Shown: positions 1 to 12,410 of the stretch, piece by piece
Layout: each line of letters begins with the position of its first letter
Position numbering within the stretch: the first letter of the stretch is position 1
Assembly (NCBI RefSeq): GCF_030272615.1
Contig: NC_081411.1
Coordinates: 159,072,471 to 159,136,470 of the forward strand
Length of the DNA stretch: 64,000 bases
Source of the DNA: Cryptomeria japonica
Taxonomy: Eukaryota > Streptophyta > Pinopsida > Cupressales > Cupressaceae
Direction: 5' to 3'
Notes under the pieces: generated by a model
Database searches by the model: none
What the model was told of the DNA's origin: nothing
Seen by the model: only the letters and a program-made list of their open reading frames with translations
Made by a program: the position numbers and the translations under genes

Positions 1-1042
1 CTCTCTAAAATTCTCTATAACTTAGATGCATACAAGTTTTCAGGATTATGATTATGAATGCTAAATGCTTGAGGATTTGAAAATGAGGAATGTGAGCTCT
101 ATTTATAGGTAAAATGGAGCAATAGATGGTTGAGATTGAGTAATCTCAACAAGAGTCAAGATTGAATGATATTCAATCCATGTGAGGGCTTTCAACCCAA
201 TCCCAGGATGACAAGTGTCAATGTGAGATAGGTTGAGAGGAGAGGGAATATGCATTAAATGCTTGACATGACCTGAGAGTTAACTTGGGAGCCAAGGTCA
301 AGGTTGGGTTGAGTGAATAAATTCTTTATTCAAAGAATAAAAGCTTTTATCCAATGGATAAACTCTTGTGCAAAGGCAAAAGGGATAACCATGGTCAAAG
401 CAATAAATGCTTGAGGAGACACATGAGTACAAGTTGAATTAACCATAAATGGTTATGTAAGAGCCATTAATGGTCATGTAAGAGCCATTAGTGATTTTGG
501 AAGACTTTAGAGGTTAGATTGTTGAACACACAAAGCATTAAATGTTTTTCAAAGACTTTGAAGTCTTTGAGAAGTGACTTCAAGTTGCTTAGGAATGTGA
601 CAATAATTAGGGGATGATTTAGGTTAATTGATTAGGATTTGTTAGGTTCTAGAAGAATTTAGGAAGGGAAAATGGGAGATGGTGGGTGAGAGAAAATAGG
701 ATTTTATTTAAAATAAAATTAATTTATTTCAATAAATGTGTGCAAGTTGCATTTGTAGGAAAATGTAAGTGGGGATATAAATGATTTAAATAAATGTTTT
801 ATTTAATTTATTTAAAAGAGGAAAAGGGGGATTTTATTAAATAAATAGAATTTATTCATTTAATTGATTATGAATTTGGTATAATGAATTAATTAAAATA
901 AATTGAATAATGTATTTAATTAATAGGAGAATGTTTGAATATAAATTAATTAAATATTAATTTAACTAATAGCTAGTAGATTTTTAATCAAATAAATAGT
1001 AAATATTCATTTAATTAAATTGGACAGATTTATGTGAATACA
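1..1042 (-). repeat. 3' LTR of the Tat element (cut by window edge)
   Basis: This matches 18535-19574 with few differences. It ends at CA (1041-1042), which on the minus strand is the LTR start TGTATTCACATA; the right copy starts TGTAGTCACATA. The TATA-like motif seen in the right LTR is also present here at 99-107. About 420 bp expected at the left are outside the window, so the left target-site duplication cannot be checked. Confidence 0.93.
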
Positions 1043-1058
1043 TTTGCCCCTCTTTGAG
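1043..1058 (-). other. Polypurine tract of the Tat element
   Basis: Read on the minus strand this is CTCAAAGAGGGGCAAA, directly followed by the TG that opens the 3' LTR. This is the position where plus-strand DNA synthesis is primed in LTR retrotransposons. It fixes both the LTR boundary and the element orientation. Confidence 0.85.
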
Positions 1059-1639
1059 ATGGTGCGGTTTATCGTGTCATTTGAAAGAAAGAAAAATAGG
1101 TGTGAAGAAATGCCCCATAAAATGTTAATTTAATGGGTGGTATGGGTCGAGAGATGGGCCAAAAAAATTTCAAAAAATCGAGCGATCTTTCGAAAAAGAA
1201 TGAAAATTGGCAAGGTGATAGAAGAGAAGAAGTTAGCAATACTGGTGAAAAATAGAAGAAATCGGAGATAAAATGAAGAAATGGAAGGGTCAGGAAGTTC
1301 ATGGGGACCACGGTAGTGAGGGGGGAAAATTATGATTACGGCGAAGGGTTTATATGGGGAGAAAGGGGTAAAAATAGGCTCACTTGCATTCGCGTCCATA
1401 GTGAAACTTTAGCTCTGATAATGATTTTTTGGAAGAGCAAGGAGCAGTCAGGATATCGGTACCAGTAGCAGAGCACCGACTTGAGCAAGTCCGACGATTC
1501 CAGTAGCCAGATGACTACGGACCAGTAGTATGTGAATTTGAGTTTTTGAATTTTCTGCTTTTCTGATACATGTTTAGCTAGGTCCAAGTTGAGTCGAGAC
1601 AATAGTGCTGAAACTGTGTTTTGGTGTTTTTGTTGATTT

Positions 1640-1875
1640 AACTAGCGCTTTTGTGCCGCAATGATGCTATTGTGTAATAGTTTGAGCATTTTTGCCAAGG
1701 TTAGCACTATTGCATAGTTGTGCTAGCACTTTTGCTAAGATGTAGCGCTATTGTGTAGTTGATATAGCGCTATTGTAGTTTGAACGCTTTTGAATAGTTG
1801 TTTAAGCGCTTTTGTTAGGGAAGTAGCGCTATTGTGAGCAGATAGCACTGTTATATGCAAAATAGTGCTTTTGTG
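1640..1875. repeat. Degenerate AGCGCTATTGT motif array, left copy
   Basis: About ten spaced copies of a motif close to AGCGCTATTGT or AGCGCTTTTGT occur at irregular 15-40 bp spacing, some with AGCACT or AGTGCT in place of AGCGCT. The core AGCGCT is a palindrome. The array lies between the 3' LTR and the antisense ORF. A second array at 17770-18030 carries the same motif in the opposite orientation. Function unknown. Confidence 0.7.
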
Positions 1876-2170
1876 CAGAAAAATAGATGCCCTAGTGTTT
1901 GAACAAATAATCTCTGGATGCTAATGATGGATGGATGGATATGTGAAGTGAGAGTTGTTTTGAACCATAGCAGCCTTGATGAGACTTAGGTCATTAGGAT
2001 AAATGCCTGTTGAAGTCTAGGTGTGTCATGATTGCTTACCTATTGAGACCCGAAGATACTTGATCAAAGTATCTGTTGATAGTCTAGGTTTAAATTTAAG
2101 AAAGTTTGAAACAAAACAATTGATGATAGTGGTTGATGCACTTGTGTAGGAGGATCTATGCGTCTTACAG

Positions 2171-4219
2171 TTGCACGGGAGACATCCCGCTACACAGGGG
2201 CTACGTGATCAGCTGACAGAGGTCAAGGTGGATTGTATTGCAACAACTCGGTTGTACAATGTGATGCATATGCTCATGATTCAGATGAATCATGGTTTGA
2301 TGACAACATTGGTAGAGCACTGGCATAATGAGACATTTACATTTCACTTAGCGCAGGGGGAGATGACTGTCACACTAGAGGATGTATGGTGCATCCTGCA
2401 TATACTTATTCGAGGTGAGCTGGTTACATATGATAGAGCGAGGGGTACCCTAGCAGTGTAGAGATTCTTTGATGAGGATGTGTATATTGATGATGACTCT
2501 ATAGCCTGGGAGGATATTGCTGCATTGTATGAGCCATTACCAGCAGTGTTGTTAGGGATCATTGAGGGGCTACTATGTCTGGATAGATGATCACATGGTC
2601 TGGCCATTGGTTGGGGGCAGGTTATTGAGTAGATGATTATAGAGGGGACCTGGTTTGCATGGGGGTCGTGCATGTTAGCACACCTATATCAGGAGCTTCA
2701 TGAGGTAGTATACCGCGGGAGGGGTTCATTGGCAGTGGGAGTGACATTATTGCATATTTGGGTGTGGGAGCACCTACTAGTTACCCGACCAGTGAATCTG
2801 AGATTTCAGGCAGTCGACTAGCCGTATATGTATATGTATAGCAGTATGATGAGTCAGCCCCACATGAGGAAGTTAGAGTGGTGGTGGCGGGCACTGGATG
2901 ATCTGGATGCAGTGATCTAGAGACCCTATATTAAGTGTGAGCCCTGGGAGGATGATACAGAGGCATTGTCCTATGTATTCATGACCTGATTCCTCATTGG
3001 GAGGACAACCTACCATGTGGAGAGACAGTTGTTGAGCAGAGTTATGAGACAGTTTGGATGGCAGCAAGGATTGCTTAGGGGATCAGGGGAGTATGTCAAG
3101 GTGGTACGAGAGAGGTATGAATGGGGGCTAGTACTACCTTATGATCAAGTTTTGGTAGAGTTTTAGATGCTATAGGCAAGGCCATGGGATATACGATTGA
3201 GGGTGGTAAATGCAGGGGTGTCAGAGGAGTATACGTAGTATATGGTGGCTCATATGATTCCTCAGATATAAGATCCAATAGAGCCAATTCCTGATTTTGA
3301 GGAGGATAGGAGATGAAGATGGAGGAGGAGATGAGGTCAAGGATCGATATTAGATGGACAAGGGAGAGGGGATGGCAGTGATGGAAGAGGAGGAGGGGAT
3401 GGTGGAGGTGGAGGAGGTGGTGATGGAAGAGGTGGAGGGGATGGTGGGGGTGGTGGATTCGGAGGTGGAGGTGGTAGTGGTGGTCAGGTGTAGTGGAGAG
3501 GGAGAGGCAGTTCGCCATTGCAGATATCACAGGGACCTTTGATGTAGGGAGGAGTTAGATTGAGTGGGAGAGGTATGGGGGAGAGAGAGGTACCGATGGA
3601 TAGAGGGGAGGGAGCCACTGGAGAGGGAGCTACAGGTGAGGCACCTATGGATACAGGGGAGGGAGTGACAGGGGGTGGTGATCTTCATGATCATATGATA
3701 TTACATTTGAAGACTCGACTAATAGCAACTGAGACACAGGTGGAGGATCTGGAGGTGGAGGTTGCAGCTAGAGATGTGCAGCTATTTGCATGAGAGCCAG
3801 AGTTGACTGTAGTGCTACGAGAGAGGGATGGTGCAGTCAAGAGAGTGACTCAGTTGCAGAAGAGAGTGCAGGCTTTGGAGGGAGTACCGAGATAGGGACC
3901 GACTATAGAGGCTTTGGTGAGGGAGGTCCGGTGAGCACAGGCTGAGATAGATTATTGACGGGGTTTATATGAGCAAGTGGTGCCAGCTAGTCAGTGAGCA
4001 CTTAGCTATTCATAGATGCGACAGGCCAGATTAGAGCGGTCTCAGAGGATGCAGAGCAGTGGGGGTGTGATGGGTCCTCTACGGAGAGATAGGTCAAGTG
4101 GCGCAAGAGCTAGTGGGGGTTTGATGGGGCCTCCATGGAGAGATAGATCGGATGGTACAGGGACTAGTGGGGGAGCAGGTGGTGATGGTGGTGCAACATC
4201 TGGTCAGAGTGGCAGCTGA
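2171..4219 (+). pseudogene. Plant mobile domain (PMD/MAIN-like) antisense ORF of the Tat element
   Basis: One frame (+) spans the whole interval with about 20 in-frame stops and no frameshift. The first 80 codons read like the plant mobile domain (aminotransferase-like PMD, Pfam PF10536), with HWHNETFTFHL, GEMTVTLEDV and a following GELV turn. Later come W-PY-like and VMRQFGWQQ motifs typical of the same family. A Gly-rich stretch (about 3360-3490) and acidic/basic repeats follow, then a predicted coiled coil (about 3690-3960) and an R/G-rich tail. No ATG precedes the domain, so the start is uncertain. It lies antisense between integrase and the 3' LTR, where Tat elements are known to carry additional ORFs. 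All the stops are TAG, TGA or TAA that could derive from TGG, CAG, CGA or CAA. Confidence 0.82.
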
Positions 4220-6687
4220 GAGAGAATTTTGCATGCATTTATTTATATTTGTTATTTTGGACTTTGTCTTGGATGACTCTTGGTAGCCGATTTTGTAGAC
4301 TTCATTGTAATCTAATACATGAGATGATATATATGAGGAGATCCCATTTTATGATATGCATGTTCATATGTATGGATTTTATGCAGGATGATGATTTTAT
4401 GAGTTTATGCTCAGATGGATATTTGTTTTATGCTATATGTATGTGTTTATGAGATGATGTCTATATGATGTTTTACTCTTACATGATGGCTTATATGCAT
4501 GTTGTATGATCTTGGATACTAACATGTAAATGCAGGTTTTATATATGCATGATTTGTTTAATGTATTGCTTTATGTATGTATAGCCATGATGAAGGTGTA
4601 TGCATAATGATATAATGATATAGATAGTATTTTGTACTTTATATTAATACAATGATGAGAGAATGATATGCAATGATGTTAATGCAATGCTTTGATTGAA
4701 TGATTTATTTATGGATATGCATCTAGATGGCTTAAAATAAATGTAGCATGGATAAACAAATGTAAAGTACAAATGTTTAAATGATGATTTCTAAATGAAT
4801 GCATATGTTATAATGTATGAACCAGTGTTTGAGACAAATGGTTTTATGATTCTAAATGCCCAAATATGATGAAGTAAAATGATAATGTGATGATAATGCA
4901 ACTCATGCTTAATAACCACACCTTAATGCAATTAAAAGGGATAATGAATGCAATCTAAATGAATCCTAAGGGAAATAAAATGAGTATAATAAGACACTAA
5001 AAAAGGATGAATGAATGCACTTTTTAACTAATGGATAGATAAATGAATGTTTAGTAATGGCTAATCAGGATAGTAAATGCAAATAAGGATAATTAATCAT
5101 TTTAAATATCATGAGTGGAATAATGAAATGATATAATGATACTAATGCAAGTAAATGAGAATGAACCCTATGTAATTTTATGCAACTAAAATGATATGAA
5201 ATGTACTAAATGTAATGATGATGGATATGACCATGATAGATGAATGCAAGGTTGTTTAGACTTTGCATGATGCACTGATGATGTATCAGAATACTTTGTC
5301 GTGATTGTAGCCAAGATCAGCTCAATTTTCACATAAGTACTCACATTAACTTTATTCATATTTTGCATACAAAATCACGTATATGAATAATGAATGACTA
5401 AATGGATGAGCGATATGCAACAGAATGAAATATAAATAGATGAGATGAAATGACGATCCATAGTGTTTATTTTTCATCATCGAGCTTTAAAATATTATAA
5501 GAAAATACAATCATCTTGACATAATGATTCAAGATGACCTGAGTATTCCTTACATGTATTTTGATATAGAAAGTTAATACAAACAACTTGATATAATGGG
5601 TCAAGTTGACCTGAGTATTACTTGCGGAACAGACAAGGATTAGCTCCTTTCGTCCATGACTTGGATCATCCTCCTTGATCTTGGGCTAATCATATCCTGA
5701 GACAAGTTCATACTGTAATAATAGACAAAAACCTTTATCCAAATTGGATGAGGTAGGAGGAACAAAAGAGCATTGTACCTACAAACAAACAACATTTATA
5801 AAGAATAAAGAATAAAGAATATGGATCCTTGGTAATGGTTCATGCTCATATGGTCAAGGTATACGTTGTAGTCAGCAAGCCGTAGTGATGTATAACTGCA
5901 TTTGGCATAAGATCACATAGCTTAGTGAACTTCCCACGTAGACACAATTAGGACATGCCCCAATACTTCATCGGAATAATGCGCTAAAGATACACAAACA
6001 ATGCTGTAGGAACCTGATATGAATAAATAACCCACAAATCAACCAAGTATTTGATAGCTTAAAAAGAATTTTCTTGTCAAAGAAAATGTTATCTTGTCTT
6101 TGTCTTGGTAAGGAAGGATGCATCCTTGTTGAAGATAGGTTGAGTTTTGATGTTGATTGTTTGGTTGATTTGAGAAGTGATCATCATGCGAGTATTTTTC
6201 AATGCTTGTTGCCATGTTTTTGTTTGATTTTTGGTGTTTTCTGATGTTTTTGGATTTTGTGAGATATTTTTGAATGAAGAACTCAATGAATCACAAAAAA
6301 TGTAGAATCCACTTCCATCAATAGGTTAAGGGCATTTCCCCCAGTTTAGACATGACTATGAAAAAGCAGGATGCAAGATGCATGAAGTACTTTCCTTGAT
6401 TGTAGATCAATAACGAGCCATGGTTTGGGATAGATGGATGTGTGTATGAAATGAATGTGATCGTAACAAGCCTAAAAGACAATGGAGCCATAGCCTTTAT
6501 GAGTGGCACTTGTTTGCCAGGTTTTCACCATCGTACTAACCCAAGGTGCCACCGAAGTGGTTGTTCATCATTTGGATGCATGATTTTTCTTTACTATTTT
6601 GATGTTTTTGTATTTTCTTTAGGTCATTTATCAAAATGTTTTTGGTGTTTTTCTTGGTGTGTATGGGAGCCTCATGCTCTGTGCAGC
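4220..6687. other. Non-coding AT-rich spacer of the Tat element
   Basis: There is no coding signal in this stretch between the antisense ORF and the pol 3' end. Most of 4240-5450 is low-complexity sequence rich in ATG/ATGA words (atgatg, aatgaatg, tatgcat), with many short chance ORFs. 5450-6300 holds ordinary AT-rich sequence with two diverged copies of a phrase like 'cttgatataatgggtcaag' (near 5518 and 5590). I see no promoter or terminator that I can support. Confidence 0.6.
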
Positions 6688-8034
6688 TTATGTATAAAAC
6701 CATTTGAGGTGCATGTTGTTGATCGGATCTGCTAGCGGTTCTCCTTCTGAAGTAGCCAATTGATATGCCCCAGACCCAAATACAACTATAATAACATATG
6801 GACCCAGCCAATTTGATTCAAACTTTCCCTAATGTTCGCGGTTTGGTTGGTTGTGAGGATTCTCTCGAAGAACAAGATCACCTAGCTCAAATGTATGAGG
6901 TCTAATGCGGTGATTGTAGCTTCAGCTCATGCACTGCTAATAGGCTTTGAGGTGATTGTATGCAGCTTGTCGCTTCTCATCAAGTAGCTCTAAGTCTTGA
7001 AGACATGATACTGTGTATGCCTCATCATCGATGAGATTGTGCAAGGAAACCCATAGTGATGGTATCTCAACCTCAATAGGTAAGATAGCTTCTGTGCCAT
7101 AGACTAGTGAGTAGGGAGTTGCTCCTGTAGGGGTTCGAATGCTAGTTCGATATGCCCATAGTGCTGGATTCAATTGAATGTGCCAATCATGACCAACATC
7201 ATTGACTATCTTCTTTAGGATTCTTAATATGTTTTTGTTTGATGCTTCAGCCTGATCATTGCCTTGTGCGTAATAGGGCATGGAAAAGCGGTGTTGGATG
7301 TGAAATTTCTCATAGAGCTCATGAACATCCTGATTTTTGAAAGGAAGACCATTATCTATGATGATGGACATGGGTACACCATACTGGTAGATGATGTAAT
7401 TGAGGATGAATGAGTCGATCTACTTGCCAGTGACTTGGGTAAGTGGAATAGCTTCGATCCACTTTGTGATGTACTCGGTGGTGGTAATAATAAATTTATG
7501 GCCACTGGATGAGGATGGATGGATTTTACCCACAAGGTCAAGTCCCCATTGACAAAAAGGCCATGGTGTTGTGATTGGTTGCAATTCCTATGCTGGTGCA
7601 TGTATCAGGTCTCTATGAACTTGGCATTTCTTGCACTTTCTAACAAAGTAGCAGGAGTCTTTTTCCATAGATGGCCAATAGTATCCAGTGCGCAGGAGTT
7701 TCTTAGTGAGTGACGAACTGCTTGCATGAGTTCCACAAAATCTTTCATGTACCTCTTCCAAGGCCTTTTTTATCTCATCCTATTCCAGACATCAAAGGAG
7801 AGTACCATCAAGACTGTGTCGGTATAGGGTTTCAGAAATAATGGTATATCGTGCTGTTTGGCAAATGAAGGTTTTACGTTGGTTATTTGATTGGTTAGGA
7901 GGAAGTGTGTGATCGTGGAGGTAGGTATAGAACTCATCGTACCATGGGGATTTGGAATCAACAAGGTGACATATCATCTCAGATTCAAGGATATCATAAG
8001 TGGGAATCCAAAGTTGTTCGACCAAGAACTCGTA
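6688..8034 (-). pseudogene. Tat pol: integrase
   Basis: The minus-strand frame is shared with RT. The N-terminal zinc-binding HHCC module is visible (HERFCGTHASS, then CKKCQ) at about 7760-7630. The catalytic core shows D in WGLDLVGK (about 7545), D in IIDNGLPF (about 7360) and E in NDQAEASNKN (about 7250), so the DDE triad is kept. After the core comes the GPY-like C-terminal region (FELGDLVLREN, then NWLGPY and VFGSGAYQL), ending at a TAA (6688-6690). Several in-frame TAG/TGA stops break the frame. The protein would insert element cDNA into chromosomes. Its place after a second RNase H is typical of Tat. Confidence 0.88.
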
Positions 8035-8039
8035 GTGTG

Positions 8040-8445
8040 TTGAATTCTATGGAAGATCTAGGATAGATGCAATGGTAGCCATAGCATCAACAACTCGATT
8101 ATGATCTCTTGGTATCTGCTCAAAGGTGATAGTAGTAAATGATGCCTTTAATTTGTCTACCATTTTCTTGTACGGCATGAGTTTGTCATCCTTTGTCTGG
8201 TATTCATCTGTTGCTTGTCGAATGACTAGTTGAGAGTCACCATATACCTGTAGTTCTTGTAATTTCTATTGTATGGCTAGCCCGAGTCTTGTGATCAAGG
8301 CCTCATACACTGCTATGTTGTTTGTGCATGGAAAGGTGAGCCCATATGACTTTAGGATGCTGTCACCTTGAGGTGTGATAATCAAAATACCTGCCCTCGA
8401 GCCATGCCTAGTGTATGAACCATCAAAGTATAGTTTCCATGGTTG
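8040..8445 (-). pseudogene. Tat pol: second (archaeal-type) RNase H
   Basis: It begins WKLYFDGSYTRHGSRAG with the first catalytic Asp at about 8424. It continues with E in AVYEALITRLGL, D in VYGDSQLVIRQ and D in HNRVVDAMA, which together match the four acidic residues of RNase H1. It follows the ordinary RNase H and precedes integrase. This extra domain (aRH) defines the Tat branch of Ty3/gypsy (established for the family). One TAG follows the E-motif and more stops lie in the linker after it. Confidence 0.85.
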
Positions 8446-9162
8446 TGCTCTTGTGATCATGAATATCTCTTCATCTAGAAAATTGGAAATGAGAGGATGA
8501 TTGCCTATGAGTGGTGCATCGACCAACTGATCTGCAATAACTTGACCCTTGATATCCTTATGGTCCACATAATCGATATCAAATTCACTGAGAATCATCA
8601 CCCATTTGGCCAAATGGCCAGTTAATGTAGCTTTACTAAGTAAGTATTTGAGTGGGTCAATCTTCATAATGAGCTATACTTTGTGTGTTAACAGATAGTG
8701 CCTTAGCTTAGTGGCTGCCAAAATTACTGCTAAGAAAGCTCCCTCAATAGGTGTGTAATTGAGTTCATAGCCAACCATTGTGCGAGAGATGTAGTAAACA
8801 ACACACTCTTTCCCTTCTACATTGTGTTGTGCCAATAGTACCCCCAATGCTGTATTTGTTTCTGATATATAGAGTAGTAAAGGTCTACTCGAATCTGGTG
8901 GGATCAACAATGGTATATTCATGAGATAGTCTTTAAGCATCTGGAATGCTTGCTAGCATCTGGTATCCCATTGAAAGCGGATGTTTTTGTGTAGGAGGTG
9001 TGTAAAGGGGTGACACTTATCTGCCAGTTGTGCAATGAATCTTTAGATTGATTGAAGCCGCCCTTGTAGTGTCCTTAACTAGTTGATGTTCTTTGGAGAT
9101 GGCATGTCCATGATTGCTTTGACCTTTGCTAGATCAACCTCAATACCTTTGCTTGAGATGAT
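8446..9162 (-). pseudogene. Tat pol: RT thumb/connection and first RNase H
   Basis: Coding resumes to the left of the inserted solo LTR at YIISSKGIEVDLAKVKAI, the normal continuation of Ty3 RT. It passes through QGRLQSI.RFIAQLADKC and FQWDTRC to the RNase H start LLLYISETNTALGVLLAQ, then ISRTM..YELNYTPIEG and LRHYLLTHKV. The first acidic residue of canonical RNase H is not present at the expected site. That fits loss of activity in this domain when a second RNase H exists (inference). Several TAG stops interrupt it. Confidence 0.85.
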
Positions 9163-9167
9163 GTATC

Positions 9168-10536
9168 TGTGTAGGGGAAAAAGCGAGACTAGGTTAACAT
9201 GCCCTAATCCTACCTTTTGACACACATTGCAGAATACGAAAGAGCCTAGAGATATCGCACAATTGGCTACTTCTTTTTGTGAAAGAGAGAGCCATGGGAT
9301 ATCTATTAGGATTTCTATTCCCTTGTTGAAATTGTAAGATCAAGTAATGCAAGTTCAAACCCTAATCCCAAAATGCAAGTAAGAACTAATAACAAGATTG
9401 CAGAATTGAGATTAAACAATGAACAACTGTAAATACAAGGATGAGATAAGAATGCAGATGTGTACCCGGAGTCAAAATCGGACTGAAAATGTTCGGGACG
9501 GGGGGGGCGAGCGCCACTGTCCTGAAAACTGCACCGGAAACTACTGTTCTGCACTCTGAAACACTGTCGGGAAGCTGTCTAAAAGCTGTCTGTCCGGAGG
9601 ACCAGGGCGCCCAGCGCCTCTGTCCCAGGGACCTAGCGCCCAGCGCCCCTGTCCTGGTAGGACCAGGGCACCTAGCGCCCAGCGCCCCTGTCCCAGTCTT
9701 CTGCTCTACAATTTGACATAGAGTGTTGTCTCAACCTTCTCTCTTCGGATCTGTATCCCGTGGCGTCGTCTGAATCCCGAAACCTGCAATGATATCCAAC
9801 CCTCAAGGGAGGAGTACAAGCCAATCTTCAGTCGGTAATCTCCTATTGTTATTCAATGTCTTCCAAGCCCTCAGTGAAGAAATGAAATTGATAGATGCTT
9901 GATAGAAGGATGTTGAATGTTGTTGAAGTCTTCAAAGATCTGCTCTTTCGCTACATATGAAGTCCCCGAAAACAAAAATCAGATCCCTTCAAATGAAGAA
10001 AGAGAGCTCTTATGTATGAAACCCTAGGTCGCAAATTCGTCTTTTGGCTGACCTAGAGATTGAATATCCCACCAATTTCTTGGGGTTAAGCTTTATTTTA
10101 TGATTGGATCATGCTCCCAAAATTTTGAGAAAAATGTTTGGGACCATGTGCACTCTGGGCGCCACGGTCCTGACAACTTTTCACCAAATTTTCAAGGCCG
10201 TCGGATATGATGATTTTAGAGAGAATCCCAAAGTTACAGGTGATTTCGAGATGTTTTGACCCCCGAAATCAAGCCCCCAAGTTCAAAATAGGACCTAATT
10301 AGGGTTTTTGATTAAATGATGTATAGGAGGAATAAAATGAAAAGGGCACACTTTAATGAAAGGGCCCAACTTTATGATGTGGAAGATGATGAAATAGAAC
10401 CTTAAACCTAATTAATTTGATTAATTAAGTGCTAAAGGGGAAATGTAATGCATAATGCAAAATGCGCCAAGGCCGGTGCTAAACTAGGTGTGAAATTGTA
10501 CCACCCTAGCAAGTGCGTACAATTTACGATGCTATA
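9168..10536 (-). mobile_element. Solo LTR (copy A) inside Tat RT
   Basis: It is bounded by GTATC direct repeats at 9163-9167 and 10537-10541. The minus-strand ends are TATAGCATCG (TG changed to TA) and CCCCTACACA. It is homologous along its length to the other solo LTR at 43856-45499, which is in plus orientation. The RT reading frame breaks exactly at both edges (KLLGY before, YIISSKG after). There is no internal region, so this is a solo LTR left by recombination between LTRs. Its centre (9480-9710) is unusually GC-rich, with three imperfect copies of a CCAGCGCCCCTGTCC-type unit. Insert plus one TSD is 1374 bp, a multiple of three. Confidence 0.93.
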
Positions 10537-10541
10537 GTATC

Positions 10542-12410
10542 CTAGAAGCTTCCCTGAGGTTACTCCAAAGACACATTTCTTTGGGTTGAGTCGAACATGA
10601 TATTGTTCTAGTCTATCAAAGATTTTATCTAATATTTCCAGATGACCTTCTCTTGTGAGTGATTTTGCCAGTAAGTCATCAACATAATCTTCCATTATAG
10701 TATGCATCATGTCATGGAAGATGGTGGTCATTTCTTGTTGATAGGTCGCTCCTGCATTCTTGAGATTGAAAGGCATTACATTCCAGCAGTATGTTCCCCA
10801 TGGACATGTGAAGGCCATCTTATGTTGATCCTCTGGTGCGATCTTTATCTGATTGTACCCTGAAAATCCATCCATGAGTGAAAGCATGACATGGCCTGTT
10901 GTTTGGTCTACTATTATGTCGATGTTTGGTAGGGGGAAGTCATCTTTAGGACATGCCTTATTTAGGTCTCTGAAGTCAGTATAGATACGGATGCCCCAAT
11001 TTGGCTTGCCGATAGGCACAATATTGGATATCCAATCTGCATAATCAATTGGTCTAATGAAACCAACATCTAGGAGCTTCTTAAGTTCTGCTTTGACTAG
11101 TACTGCAAGTTGAGGATGCATCTTGCGAAGCTTCTTCTTGACAAGTTTGGCTCCTTCTACTACTGTGAGATGATGCATGACTAAATCGGGATCAAGCCCA
11201 AGCATGTCTGTATATGACCATGCGAAGTTGATTTGGCACTTCTGGAAGAATTCAACAAACTTGAGTTGTTCCTCTGGAGTTAAAAGAGATGTCAGATGTA
11301 TGTGGTGAGGTGTTTCAAGAGTCCCCACATTGTATTCTTTTGTCTCTTCAATGAGAATTGTTGATCTTTCCTGCTGTGTACTAGAGGGGATAATGTCAAA
11401 CCTTTCATCCTTAGGCACCTTAGAGAGGTTTTCACCATTGGATGTGCTCTTTATTCTTACTTTTGTGGTATCAAACAGTGCCATAATGTGGTTTTCACTG
11501 GAAGATCCATGTTTTATTGCTATATTTTTGCAGCTAAAAGGTTTGGCATCCATCCCAAAGTATGTTGCACTATTAAGTTCTATGGTGAATCCAACTTTGT
11601 GATTCCCACTTGGTATGTTATCCCATAAGTCCAAGAAGTTAATGATCGCCTCATCATTTTGGAAGTGGTCAAGACATGGGGGATTAGGTTGGTTCCATTT
11701 GATGAGTTTCAGATGGATAGTGGGCATTACCTCATTGATTAGGTTAAGTTTGCTAGACGTGTTAGTGAGGGTTAATACATTGTGGTGAAGGTTGTTGATG
11801 GTACTCTCCCTGTCAGAATCAGGTGTAGGATGGGACATAGGGTTTGTGGAAGATGTTTCCAGCTCAGAAACCCAAGAGGTATTTATCTGTGCTTCTCTAT
11901 AAATAGGGATGTCATTGCGGGGTGGAGGTAGTGATGTGTCTTCCTCATCTGAAGTATTAAACTAGATGGAATCAAATTCCCATTCATGTGAGTCGGTCTC
12001 TAAGTTGCTTTCCAATATCCGATTACTATACCATAGTGGGATGTCTTTTGAGTTAAACATTGTAGGTATGATCGGTTGATGTACCTGTGTAGATGAAATA
12101 ATCGGTGTTGTAGGAAGGATTATGGGGATCAAGGAATCCGATACAGGGAGTAGTGATAGTGTTGACTCTACTGGAACTGCTGGTGTTGTAGATACTGCTG
12201 TGGGTTCTGATACAGTTGCTGCTGCTAATGGTGCTATTGATGTTATTGCTGCTACCGATGGGATCATTGGTTTGATTGGTGGGATGATGGGGTAGTTTAC
12301 ATGGTGTTTGATGTTGCTTTTATAATCAAAGGTCACCTCTTTACAATAGGTTGATATAGTGGTTTGCTGGGTTTTCCTTTGAATCTGAGTTTGGGAAGAA
12401 TCTCCTTTTG
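10542..12410 (-). pseudogene. Tat pol: reverse transcriptase with N-terminal linker
   Basis: The 12410-11400 part is a poorly conserved Thr/Ile/Pro-rich linker. RT proper starts near 11150 with LVKAELKKLLDVGFIRP, then IYTDFRDLNKACPKDDFPLP, SLMDGFSGYNQI and the catalytic YVDD (10675-10686). It ends at GVTSGKLLGY, where the solo LTR cuts it. The 10542-11838 part is open without a stop, which is the best-preserved stretch of the element. It would copy element RNA into DNA. The frame is the same as RNase H and integrase, but differs from gag-protease. Confidence 0.92.

Noticed and set aside
3096-3530. His/Leu-rich minus-strand frame opposite the Gly-rich part of the PMD ORF
   Set aside because: It is the antisense shadow of a GGA/GGT repeat and has no independent coding support.
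4240-5450. Small plus-strand ORFs in the ATG-rich spacer
   Set aside because: The many ATG starts come from low-complexity ATGATG words, and the frames are short and show no domain.
7120-7160. tRNA T-loop-like GGGGTTCGAATGC
   Set aside because: It lies in the integrase coding sequence (antisense of RTPTGATPYS) and has no cloverleaf around it.
7356-7601. Minus-strand frame over the integrase core
   Set aside because: It is in a different frame from the clearly conserved integrase and shows no domain.
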